NCBI GenBank assembly: GCA_050084515.1
Contig: CM114273.1
Coordinates: 15,066,001 to 15,130,000, forward strand
DNA from: Blasia pusilla
Taxonomy: Eukaryota; Marchantiophyta; Marchantiopsida; Blasiales
Length of the DNA: 64,000 nt
Direction: 5' to 3'
Part shown: positions 12,368 through 23,020 of the stretch, piece after piece
How the letters are laid out: every line of letters starts with the position of its first letter
Numbering within the stretch: position 1 is the stretch's first letter
Notes under the pieces: model-generated
Seen by the model: the letters and a program-made list of their open reading frames with translations, nothing else
What the model was told of the DNA's origin: nothing
The model's database searches: none
Made by a program: the position numbers and the translations under genes

Positions 12368-13232
12368 TAAAGAGTAGTGAAAATGGCACACCGGGTCTAA
12401 AACTCCACTCCTCAATCTACATCCGCATATCGAGCCTCGTCCACCCTGTGCTATCAAGGAATCCGGACGCTAGCACCCTAGTCCTATCTCACACACATAC
12501 AAGAGAGATGCTCCAATGGCCCAATATGAGAAAGATGGCTTAGGGAAGCCATCTTTCTCTCTTATATAGGGTTGGGAAGAGCCAAAAGGCTCTTCCCCTA
12601 AAAATAGCTATCCCCTTGGTAACCTGCGCGCCCAGGTTACCAGGGGCGGGTGACTTGGTCAAAAAGTCACCCGGCCGTGAAAGACCTCAGTAGGAAAGTT
12701 GTCATAAACAACATTCCTTACACAATGGACCTTGTCGTGCGCATACATATCACTACAAAACATACATGGCTGGTCACATCTACACCACACAACACCGATC
12801 TTCCCCACACACAGGTCGATTCACACATGTACAAAAATCAACTCATACATATACATGGAGATCACACAACAAAAATAAAGAGTAGTAAAAATGGCACACC
12901 CGGCCTAAAACTCCACTCCTCAATCTACATCGGCATATCGAGCCTCGTCCACCCTGTGCTATCAAGGAATCCGGACGCTAGCATCCTAGTCCTATCTCAC
13001 ACACATACAAGGGAGGTGCTCTAACGGCCCAACATGAGAAAGATGGCTTAGGAAAGCCATCTTCCTCTCTTATATAGGGTTGGGAAGAGCCAAAAGTCTC
13101 TTCCCCTAAAAATAGCCCTCCCCTTGGTAACTGCTTGCAGAGGTTTAGGCAGGTGACACAGTTACAACAAGTCACCCGGGTCAGAAAAGACCTCGAGGGA
13201 AAGTTATCAGAAACGACGTTCTTGACACAATG
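12368..13232. repeat. Direct repeat pair of about 360 bp, each with a TATA-like box
   Basis: Unit 1 starts at 12368 and unit 2 at 12876 (offset 508 bp). Both run from TAAAGAGTAGT through AAACTCCACTCCTCAATCTAC, the segment CTCTTATATAGGGTTGGGAAG, a small inverted repeat GGGAAGAGCC/GGCTCTTCCC (clear in unit 1), and on to ACACAATGGACCT. Unit 1 ends near 12735 and unit 2 near 13232. The TATATA box followed by a hairpin is promoter-like and could mark LTRs or a terminal-repeat element, but TG..CA ends were not found. A diverged relative lies at about 26690-26900. Confidence 0.75.
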
Positions 13233-13234
13233 GA

Positions 13235-13465
13235 CCTATTCTCAACCTCATCCGACACGGTGGGACAAAGTTACACTCAAGATATTCGGCTGGCTCCTAC
13301 GCCCTATCCACGATAGATCTCGGCCTATCGGCTACTCAGATGTGACAACCTATCCTCAACCTCATCCAACACCGTGGGACAAAGTTACACTCAAGATAGT
13401 CCGATGGCTCCATCCATACGCCCCCATCCACGATACATCTCGACCTATCGGCTACTCAGATGTGA
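13235..13465. repeat. Tandem duplication, units of 114 and about 117 bp
   Basis: Unit 1 is 13235-13348 and unit 2 begins at 13349. Both start CCTATYCTCAACCTCATCC and end CTATCGGCTACTCAGATGTGA. Unit 2 has a short insertion in the middle. They abut without spacer. Confidence 0.85.
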
Positions 13466-13560
13466 TATCACTCTCTTCATACCAACAAGCTCTAGTCGCA
13501 TCTCGTTGACTCGCGCATGGGTTATGACTCAACCCATCTGCCTTCTAGTAGAGCATCCAA

Positions 13561-15139
13561 AGTTGATATACCACTAAGAAATCATACGCCTACAATAATA
13601 TATCCTATCTAGCAAGATTCCTTGGAAGCTTATTGGACTCCATTAACCACATAAGTGATTTATAATCAATATGGAATGATGAAAAAGGGATTCCTTAATA
13701 AGTAACATGTAAAATGTGCTACAACCCATACCCCAACCATTGTAACAGTCCCTCACCTATAAGTTGTACTTTTCCTCCAAAATATTGTCCGAGTGACTAG
13801 TGTAAATTACCATGAACTCTCTATCCTCATCATCATGTTAGGTGAGCAATGCTCTAAGCCCCAACATACTCCAATCCATATGAAATTGGAAAGGACGCCC
13901 AACTGATAGGTCTCCACTATACATGTACAGACTTCAAATTGTCTATGAGGAATTGGAATGCTCTCTCTTAATCATCCCCCCAGCGCCGCCGGGGATCCAG
14001 CTTGAACAACAAGGTTAGGGGCTCAACGTTCAAATGAAACTCTTGAGGTTGGACTCTACGACACCTAACCACTTCAACGAATAAAAAAATGGTAGAGAAA
14101 ATTGGAAAAAAGATGTGCATTTGAGTCCCATTTCTTCTACATCCAGACATAGTTCCGATATCTAGATTTACCTTCAAGGAATGTGGATTACTACATGGGT
14201 TAATTTTTGGTATGGATTACTAGCTTGTTCTCGATGCCATTGCGCAACTTTTCATTGAATTTATGTAACCTGACAATTCCCCTCCCACCTCCTTTATGGC
14301 TGATTATTTCGTAAACATGTAGCCATATGAGCTAGAGAAAGCTGAGAAAAAAAAATCACAAAGAACATTTGAAGATGAGTTGGAGTCATGAGCAATGCAT
14401 TCACGTTCTCAAGGAAGAGATCTTATACACTAGCAACTAGCAACACAGTGAAGTGAGCAATCTCCAGGTAATCCCTTGTATAAAAAATTGCTTCATCTTG
14501 GTACAAGCCCTAGAACAAGAGAAATAAACTATAGATTGGTACAAGCTTTCAACGTCGTTCGGTGATTAAGAAAGAAATTAAAGGAAATTTCATTGGCAGC
14601 GATCTATAGTGCGAAAGAGTCTTGCACCTTTGTTGATTACAACTACTCTATAAAGAATATCGTCTCTAGATTGATTGCCACTCTTCTTTCGATAAACTCA
14701 TTTTAGACATAATAAACTCTACCCCATAAAGTCATGGACTATGCACTGTGGTTATGGGAGATTGAGTGAAAGCTTCTTTCCCAACAAAGAGGAATCCTCA
14801 ACAATTATGGTCTACCTTTTGTGTATGGAATCGATGATGGTAAAAACATCGGAGGTAAGCATGGCCTCATTGTTGGAGATGTGGGTACTGCTGGTGAAAA
14901 GTTGCATTTGGATGGCCACATGCCATTGACGCTAGTTTCTTTGGTTGTGTAGGTTTGGCTGATCGATTGAGAAAGCCAAAAATTACAACATCACACATAG
15001 GTACCTAACTCTACACGCATAATAAATCAACTCTACCAATAAGTGTCTCTTATGGCGGCAACTTCTATTCGCTGATTTTACTTATACCTTCCTTTATGAC
15101 AAATCTATCTTAGAAAAATACTTTTGTGATGTAAAAAAA
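13561..15139. other. Intergenic DNA, no gene recognised
   Basis: Moderately AT-rich with only short frames (for example 13968-14177 minus and 14741-14929 plus) that show no known motif. Nothing can be supported as a gene or RNA. Confidence 0.45.
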
Positions 15140-15658
15140 TCAGTGGGAGAGACGTAGTGAAGTTAATGGGAGGGAGTATGAGGAGGGGAAGCAAAGAAAG
15201 GTTTTTCTTACTTGTTGTAGGAGGGGAGGAGAAGATTTTTTCCATTTTTTATTTTAGGCCTTGTAGGAAATTTTTTTTTTTTTAAATGGTGCTTTTCCTT
15301 GTCATTAATTTTAATTATCTTACTCTAAAATTTAGGGCATTAGTTAAAAAAATTCCCTTTAAAAACTATTCATAAGTTTCTATCTCCCTTGAATTTTGAA
15401 AATTGAAAAATTTGACCAATATTAGGATAGGGAAATTCCATTTCAAAATAAAAGTATGAAATTAAAAATATCCACAAAGTCAAGAAGGTGCACAAAATGA
15501 TTTTTTCTTTACTTATCATGGATTTTAACAATTTTCTTATTCGGCATTTTTTTCTTCATCTTTTCAATATTTCTTTTATTTTTTTTCACAAAATGTCATA
15601 TTCTCCATTTCTTAAACGTACCTTTAAAAAACATGAATTGCACGGGCATGTACACTAT
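15140..15658 (+). mobile_element. Helitron-like non-autonomous repeat, copy A
   Basis: The region shares long stretches with 15775-16050, 16200-16662 and 40565-41041: a purine-rich AAGGAAGGGAGGG-type start, TTTTAGGCCTTGTAGG, a T-run, then TTTGACCAATATTAGG, GGAAATTCCATTTCAAAATAAA and CACAAAGTCAAGA. It ends ATGAATTGCACGGGCATGTACACTAT, like a Helitron 3' end with CTAT in place of CTAG. There is no coding capacity. The 5' end is uncertain. Confidence 0.6.
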
Positions 15659-15774
15659 CTATTCTATTGACATAGGATGGACTTATATGAAAAGTCTCCT
15701 CAAGTTGACACATGCCCTCTTAGTATTTGTTTGCACACGACATTTCAGGAAAAGAAAAAGAAAAGAAAAGAAGT

Positions 15775-16050
15775 AAAGGCTATGAGAGGGTAGTTAAGTT
15801 GAAGGAAGGGAGGGTGGAGTAATTTTTTTTTTAGTTTTGGAGGATAGGATGGGAGGGAGCATTTAAAAAATAAAATTTAGACGTTTTAGGAGTAGAGGTT
15901 AATTTTTTTTTAAAGATTTCCCTTACATTTAAAAATTGATTGGAAATAAAATGAAGGTATTGGGTTAAAAAAACTTGTCCCAATTAATTGTTTTCATTTT
16001 TTTCCCGTAAAATTTTAAAATACTTGCATGATGCCTGGGCTATGCACTGG
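15775..16050 (+). mobile_element. Helitron-like repeat, partial copy B
   Basis: It shares the 5' part of the same family (TAGTTAAGTTGAAGGAAGGG, later TTTTAGGAGTAGAGGTTAA) with the copy at 40565. It ends near a GC-rich TGCATGATGCCTGGGCTATGCA segment that resembles the terminal hairpin. It is shorter than copies A and D. Confidence 0.45.
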
Positions 16051-16199
16051 TGAAAATCACCATGGGGGAAAGACATCAGTTAAATCCATGACTTGTTAAT
16101 TTACCTATTCTGTAAAATATTACAAGTGTTAATTTCGGAGGAGGGCATAAAGTACACGTGTCAATAATGAGGGGAAGGTTTCCTCAAATACCATCCTCT

Positions 16200-16662
16200 T
16201 TTAATTATACATATAAAATTTTGATCAATATTAGGGTATGGAAATTCCATTACAAAATAAAAATTATGAAATAAAAAATAAAATCACAAAGTCAAGACGA
16301 TCCATAATGTGATGTTTGCATTCTTACTCATTTTTTAATCTCCTTTTGGATTTTTCTCTTAATCTTTTCAATATTCTTTTAATCTATATTATTGTGGGAG
16401 AGAGCCTTCTTGATTTGCAAACACCTCTATGCTTGACATGTGGCAACCGGATAGTTAAAAAGTGTTTCTTCCTCTACAGACAATAACAAAATGTTTTCCA
16501 TTCTATGGGTAGCAAGAAAAGAATTTGTTTAACGCGATTAGTCCTTTCACACCCATGCATGGCACGAGCTGCCCACTAGTTTATTATAACAAGGTTTCTT
16601 CTTTTCATTTTATTTTAAAAAAATGATTATTTAAAAAGTGCATTGTATGGGCATCTTACTAG
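16200..16662 (+). mobile_element. Helitron-like repeat, copy C (interrupted by a nested insertion)
   Basis: It shares GATCAATATTAGGGTATGG, AATTCCATTACAAAATAAA and CACAAAGTCAAGACG with copy A, and ends TGCATTGTATGGGCATCTTACTAG (CTAG at 16659-16662). Its 3' part is split by the element at 16383-16579. The corresponding place in copy A (about 15567) is uninterrupted. Confidence 0.6.
16383..16579 (+). mobile_element. Nested non-autonomous Helitron, 197 bp
   Basis: It begins TCTATATTATTGTGGGAGAG (TC at 16383, preceded by A) and ends CATGCATGGCACGAGCTGCCCACTAG (CTAG at 16576-16579, followed by T). This is the TC...CTRR structure with insertion between A and T that defines Helitrons. A short GC-rich inverted element (CATGCATGGCACGAGCTGCC) precedes the end. 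It sits inside copy C, so it is the younger of the two. No coding capacity. Confidence 0.75.
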
Positions 16663-17487
16663 TCGGACCTTGTGAGACTTGATTTAGGCCAACTTAATTG
16701 AGAAACTTCAGATATGCAGTGGAAATTTTAGAAATTTGATGTGTACATATATATCCTTTTAAGCACCATATTAATTCGGATGGTTAAAATTGTATTAAAT
16801 TTTTAACTGTAAAACAAATCGAATGCCAATTGTCTATCAAATTTTTTGAAAGTCAACAAAGATTTTTGCATAATGAGATATATTACTATTAAGAAATTAT
16901 GAAATAGTAATGTAGTTGTATGTGAAAAGATAGTATGAAGTAGATAATCAACCCATATCTTTGTTAGTGGAGAGTGCCTTTTGAAATTCACCTCCTCTTG
17001 ACACTTTCAGCCAATAGCATGGTTCAGAGTTGGTGTATGCTGGCATATGAGAATTCTAAGAGTTAAATAATTTAAATTAATTACACCCATATCTTAATAC
17101 TCCCATTGTATTTTCAATTCCGTTATGTAGTGACTGACATATTAATCTCATTGATTAATATGTCATTTAAAATAAATGAGTATCACAACAATGTCAATAT
17201 TTTAGTTAAATTTTCCTAAATAAGTATCTTCAAATCTATATTAAATGTTAAATTTTTTGATATAGTAAAATCATATTTAAAAATAAATAAATATAAAAAT
17301 GACATTAATGTATATAAATGGGAAATAACATCTATCAAGATATGTTATCGTTATTTTCACCACTCATTTGGTATTTAAGAAAGATAACATTACTTTTTTA
17401 AACAAGATTTTAAAATTTTAAATATTGATTTAGTATAGATTTAATTGACCCCCTCTCCAACCCCTCTCAATTTTTAAGGGCGGATAA
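16663..17487. other. AT-rich intergenic DNA, no gene recognised
   Basis: Only short frames (16803-16991 minus, 62 codons) without known motifs. No gene, RNA or further element end was identified. Confidence 0.45.
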
Positions 17488-17833
17488 TTTATATTATTAT
17501 TGTAGAGTTCCTCTTGACTTTGAGATCAACTCTCTTTTCGACACATTTATTTTTAAACCAATAGAATAATTCAATATCTAAACTATTTGAATTGCTCAAA
17601 TTCAATTGTACATTTAAGATGGATAATTCAAAATTACATACGAGTATGGGCACCAACTATTTATATTATTATTGAAGAATGCCTCTTGACTTTGAGATCA
17701 ACTCTCTTTTCGACACATTTATTTTTAAACCAATAGAACAATTCAATATCTAAACTATTTGAATTGCTCAAATTTAATTATACAATTAAAATGGATCATT
17801 CAAAATTATATATCCGTGTGGATACCCGACTAG
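17488..17833 (+). mobile_element. Two head-to-tail Helitron-like elements of about 172 bp
   Basis: Unit 1 (17488-17659) and unit 2 (17660-17833) start TTTATATTATTATTG and share CTCTTGACTTTGAGATCAAC, TTTTCGACACATTTATTTTT and AACTATTTGAATTGCTCAAA. Unit 2 ends CCGTGTGGATACCCGACTAG followed by T, a Helitron-type 3' end (CTAG 17830-17833). Unit 1 ends GAGTATGGGCACCAACTAT, the same end with CTAG changed to CTAT. The start resembles the TCTATATTATTGTGG of the element at 16383. Confidence 0.7.
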
Positions 17834-18120
17834 TTTCATTCATAGATCATTCATAGATTGCAAAAAAAAAAAAAAAAAACTGTTTGAAAAACTAATATGT
17901 AACTTGCAAAGGAAAAAAATTAATGACGTCACGCACAAATTCAAATTTGTTTATTGCGATCGAAATGTTTGCAAATCAAAAAATCACACTCACATAATAA
18001 TATAGACATGCATGATTATTGTGTGCCCCACTGATTTAGCATAGATGCTTTCACTAGTATTAGCATAGACGCCCCCATGGCATGATCCACAACACTTGAA
18101 TTTAGAAGCAAAGTAAAAAG
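17834..18120. other. Short AT-rich spacer before the gene island
   Basis: It contains a poly-A run of about 19 bp near 17861-17879 and no open frame of interest. Base composition changes near 18120. Confidence 0.4.
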
Positions 18121-20309
18121 AGCTTTTTTTTCTTTGGTTGTCGAGCAAAACCAACGCGTAACTCACGTAGAGAAAAGGAAAAGCAAAGGAAAGGAGATCC
18201 ATGGACGGACGAGGAAGGGTGGAAGGTTTGAGCCCACAAACCACGACAGCATCGGAACAGTTCGATTCGAGACGAGTTGGAATTTGGACGGCGTAAATAG
18301 ATGGCTCACATCCGGAAAGAAGAAGCTCTCGTGACGTTCTTGAGTTCAATTCATGGTGTCTGTCTGGACAAGAGTTTGAGTTCGACCCTGGGGAGCCCAG
18401 ATCGTGAGCCTAACCATGACATCCATATTGCCATGGAAGCACAGGCAGCAATTTCCACCGGTGCAATTCTCCTCCGAGCACATCGGCATGTCGTGCTGGG
18501 CAAAGCGAGCGATTTGGTTTCATCACCGGGGACGTGAAAATTCCAGAAAGGTGCATAGGATTTGCCAGAATCTGTCCGCCTCCTTCGTGTTCTGACAGGT
18601 TGGTTGCAGTTGTGTACGAGGTTTGTGATGCGCAAGAGGAGCCACGACTGGGTGGATGACTGCTAACTGTGCATCTGTGTACTGGGTGGGGTTGCAAACA
18701 ATGTGTGCGCCGACGGACACCTCCTGATGAACATACCGGACCTCCTCACATGACATGGAATGGTTGAAGGTCGCCTCTCAGAATCCAGTGCGCAGATGTA
18801 AAGGACTTGATGACCGGGACAATCAGCCTTGGGTTCTAGATTGTTGTGCTGCCGAATGGAATTGGGGAGTGTACCCAGCCAGAACAGGACGAAAGCTATT
18901 TCTTTCTGCTGATTCAGAAGGTTCGCTTGCGTTCTAGTTGTTCCCTGGGGTTGATGTCGAGGGCAATCGTGGAGGAGCATCTGGGTTCTGGCTAATAGGA
19001 CGCTGCAACGCTCTTTTACGTAAGTTGATCTCGATAGAGAGCGCTCGACATTCTGCGGCGGATGCCCGGGACTCGTCGTTGTTACTTGCTCAGAGCCAAG
19101 GAATTGCAGCTGTTTGTCACTTCCCCTCTGCTGTGATCCGTCACCCTTGGGATTCCGCTCGGAGTCGGTAACTTGAAGGCGGAGCTGAATTTGGCTGCTG
19201 TTTCTTAGACGAAATCGGTTGTTTTCGGTCCCGCTTGTTCTAAATTCCGATAGCTCTCGCCTCTCTTTTACGGCCTCATCCCCCGTCGATTGGGTTCACA
19301 AGTTGCCTTAACGAATCCGTTGGCTCTGCAGTTCGTTCGTCTCCCGAGTTCTTCATTCCGTCGTTTTCGATTGCCAGCAATGCGCCGTGATTTAACAGCG
19401 AGGCCCCGAACGAGCCGAGGAAGTAGATACAGAGGAAGTCTTCTTCTTTCGCGGGTTTAAATCGCAGTTCTTCCCTATTTAATTGCTCCTTGTTCTTGAG
19501 AAATTACGCAGTTCTGCCATGGGCTCTTTCTGTCGTAAGGGTAAAGGCTTCGTTCTCTACCGGACGCAAGAAAACCTCGCTTTCGGAAAGGATTCGGTCA
19601 AGACCGCAGTGTAATTCCCCGCCGTCCTGTCGTTCTTGACGCCCATAAATACTTACATCACTTGATTGGAGAAAAACCGTTCAATAGCACGTTGCTTGCT
19701 GTTTGATGGATTTTTGTTCACCCTTGTCTGGACAACTTTGCAACTCTAAGAAGTGGACTCTCATTTCCATCTCTGTGTGTCGATCTTCCTCAGCGGTGCT
19801 CTGCATTTCAAAACATGTGCGTTTGAGTGTCGGAATCGAAATGCTCATCTCAATCTGTCAGTGTGCATGTCTGTAGTTGTCGGAGATCACGGATCCGGTT
19901 ACTTGTTACCTAGCCGTGTATATTCTAGCAGCATTGTCACTCATTCGAAAAAATGTGTCTCAGGGTTGTTTGCGTTCGGAAATCTCTCCGATCGGTCGTC
20001 CACGTCTTCGCTGGGAGTCGGGAGGTTTTCCAGAGAAAGGAAGAGTTGGAGAAGGGTCACAGCTCGCCTGTATGGCTGCAAGAGAAGAGTTGGGGTGCGG
20101 TTCTGTGCCGATGGAAGACGGCCATGGTGAGCTCCTAATTGCCGTGTGAGAATGCAGAGCTGGACAGATCTTGTGAATCGATTGTTGCGGACACGAATGT
20201 CGTAATATACTTCACTGGGATGTCCAGCGCACTTGTTAGATGCACACTGGATGCGGTTTTCCAATGAATGTGAATTTCCTCCTCTATGGCATCACAGACC
20301 CTGACGTAG
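18121..20309 (+). other. Upstream part of the gene island, probable promoter and 5' exon(s) of the FAH-family gene
   Basis: GC content rises to roughly half, unlike the DNA on either side. The open frames overlap on both strands, are at most about 125 codons and match no family, which fits promoter, 5' UTR and introns rather than a separate gene. Potential small frames start at 19519 (32 codons) and 19877 (90 codons). The first coding exon of the FAH-family protein should lie here, because the next exon has no start codon of its own, but I could not decide which candidate it is. Confidence 0.45.
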
Positions 20310-23020
20310 CGTCGTCTTGGTGTTGGCGTAGGGGGAGCTCTAAAACTGGTTACTGTTGAATCGATAGACGGGGGAAGTGCAACCGGAGTTGTACGAGGTG
20401 ACACGTTCTGGTGAGTATAACGCTCTACCTGCGATGGATTGCTTTCTTTTGCCCGTGGAACTGCTGCTGATTACTTGAGCTGTCTGATCTCGGTTTCTGT
20501 TCCTTTGGCGGAGATCATTGTCTCGCAGGTCGTGCACAATGTCAGTACTGATAGCTTTGTATAGGTATCTGCAGGATGTGCTGAGTTCCTCCGACGGCGA
20601 GCACTTGCCTCAGTTGAGTGACATGGCTGTCGTCATACGTAACTGGAAGAGCTTGAAAGACAGGTGCATAATTTTGGGCTGAATCTCCACCTTAAGTTCC
20701 CACATCGTTGTGGCCTTCCACTGAGGAGCTTCCTGAACTTGTATGAGCGAAGAATTCCTGGGTTGCTTTGTCTTTGCTCTCCATATTGGATTTTGGGCAC
20801 ATCCTGAGCACGTTGTTTCTCTTTGACAGTTTCACTTTCATGACAAGAGGCAGGAAACTCACCGATGTGAAGCTTTTAGCTCCCATACCGCGCCCCTCTG
20901 GCACAATTATGTGTATTGGTAAAAACTATCTCGATCATGTCAAGGAAGTAGACACCTGGAAGTCAGCCCCTGGAATTACCGCTCCAGAAGCTCCAAAGGT
21001 AAAGATCGTCGTTCCGTCACACTGTCTGCAGTTGATATGCCACAGACCTGTCATTTTTGATCCAGCCCAATTTCAAATGCGGCGATGGTGAAGGTGCTCA
21101 GCAAACTTACCTAGTGATTTGCATAGCAGCACCCTATTGTCTTCACAAAAGCACCTCAGTCGGTTGTTGGGCCCGGAGCAGCGATCAAGTATCCACATGG
21201 GGTGTCTTCTCAGGTGGACTACGAGGCAGGTGATTGCTGCAAATCTATATTCTAGCAAAACCATATTTGCATTCTTTCCCATGCGCCAGTTAACACCAGT
21301 TTGAGCCCGAATAACCTTTTACCTGAAACCAAAGAATTCTCCATCAGTTGTCTTGACAATTAGCTTTCCTGTTAATTTGCAGAACTCGGAGTGATTATTG
21401 GAACGGCTGGTCGGAACATCAAGAAAGAGGATGCCATGTCACATGTCTTCGGGTGAGAAGTTTAAACTTGGAGCATTTTACACCCATGTAGGAGACTATT
21501 CAAGCCTTGGGGTGAAGTTGAAACTGCCTTTGTGTGTATTAGACAGCAGCTCCAGAAATTCCTCTCGCAGACAAGAGGAGCTTAAATGCTGTCATTTCTT
21601 TAGTCACTAATTTTTTTACTAGAGTTATGACTTCGAGAGAATGCTTGGAAATTGTACTTTACGATTGAACAAAGACTCCACCCTCTGTAAATGCTTTTTG
21701 GAAAAGGGTTGCCTATATGATAACTACAAATCTGAGCCCTGCTATTCTTTGCTCTCACCGTTCCTTTCTTTGTGGCCAGTTGTTGCATTGTCGGCCTGAA
21801 TGATTTCTTTTCCCAAGGGTGCAAACTGCCTTCAAAATAATGATGACCTGTGGGCTCTTGTTGTTCTTGTGATCACAGATACACGATACTGAATGATGTA
21901 ACAGCAAGGGATCTGCAAAAGCAACATCAGCAGGTAGGTGACACGGTTACTTACTGCGGATTTCAATAAACATTTCAATGAACATCGATTTTGCTCTTCA
22001 TTTTGCATTGGAATATTCACTGGTGATAACAACGACTCAAATAGGAAGAAATTCAAAGGAAACAGAATTGTGGAGAAAGCGAAGATTGTGCCCTCGTGCC
22101 CAATCCATCAACGTCTCAGAAGATTATGCAGTACTCGATGAAGATTGCCATTCTAAGTGTCCCACTCTATTGTCCATGATGTGCAGTGGTTTTTGGGTAA
22201 AAGTTGTGATACGTTCTGTCCCATGGGTCCCTGGATTGTACCCATATCTGAAGGGATCGATGGCGCTGATCTTCAGATACAATGCTGGATAAACGGGGAA
22301 TTACGTCAGGTATATTTACAGTCCTCATTTTCAATTGTTTACTTGACCTTCGATGCATGGAGTTCTTTGGTATCCTTGGAATGTCGACTTCTGTTATGTG
22401 AAACCCTAATAGTTGCTTTCCAGTTTGTGCTACATAGATATTCACCTCTGCTATCGAAGGAAAGGTGTCCATAGCCTCACTTCTCTATCAGTGCTCTGTA
22501 ATGGTGATGTAACTTCTGGACTCAAAGAATCTATCAATGGGTGAGCGAACGTGTTCCATAAGTCGGATTTGCGAAGACCTTGCAGTGTCACTGATATAGT
22601 GGACAATTGTTTTGGTCAGAATGGACGAACGTCACAGATGATTTTCTCTATACCAGCCTTGATTGAAATAATCTCAGCGGCCATTACACTTCAACCTGGA
22701 GACATCATTGCGACAGGAACACCAGCTGGTAGGGCTCCGAGTTGCCTGTTCATCTTGTTGTCCTTGCACCTATGACGACGTTCTTTTGTGCCTAAATTTC
22801 TTGGCCGTGAAATGTTAATATCCCTGACCTGATGTGGACACCAGCAGCACTTCTGGTTGGAAGGCAGAAGTATATTGCTGATATCGTATTGTCCCTCGTT
22901 CCTTTTGTATATATCACAGGTGTAGGATCTGGTTTCGATCCTCCTCGACATCTTGTTCCTGGTGACAAAATCACAATACAGATCGAAGGGATAGGAGAAC
23001 TGAATAATTCTGTAGAGTGA
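20310..23020 (+). CDS. Fumarylacetoacetate hydrolase (FAH) family protein, spliced; N-terminus unresolved
   Basis: Nine exons join in one frame of 320 codons plus stop: 20310-20410, 20529-20663, 20830-20998, 21130-21229, 21383-21452, 21879-21933, 22187-22309, 22620-22728, 22920-23020. All eight introns are GT-AG. In order: [19 protein letters not shown] (start of the FAH N-terminal subdomain), [29 protein letters not shown] followed by YLDHVKE (family GKNY..H motif), [27 protein letters not shown] and [12 protein letters not shown] (Glu-x-Glu and Asp ligands of the divalent metal), [32 protein letters not shown], then TGTPAGVGSG and [20 protein letters not shown]. These are the conserved blocks of the FAH C-terminal domain, and all metal ligands are present. 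Length and the LLAPIPRP block fit FAHD2-like/bacterial isomerase-type members, which act on acylpyruvates or related 2-oxo acids; the substrate cannot be told. The exon start at 20310 is the first codon after an in-frame TAG (20307-20309); an upstream exon must supply the ATG. The acceptors at 20830 and 21130 have close in-frame alternatives. Confidence 0.9.

Larger units (their letters stand above)
11016..13560. other. GC-rich repeat block, no gene recognised
   Basis: Base composition changes sharply from the AT-rich surroundings. It begins with a G-rich tract (about 11010-11030) and holds several open frames on both strands (longest 11629-12165, 178 codons), none with a recognisable domain. 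Direct repeats at 12368-13465 suggest decayed LTR-type or satellite-like repeat DNA. The TATATAGGG promoter-like boxes occur within each copy of the repeat. Confidence 0.5.
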
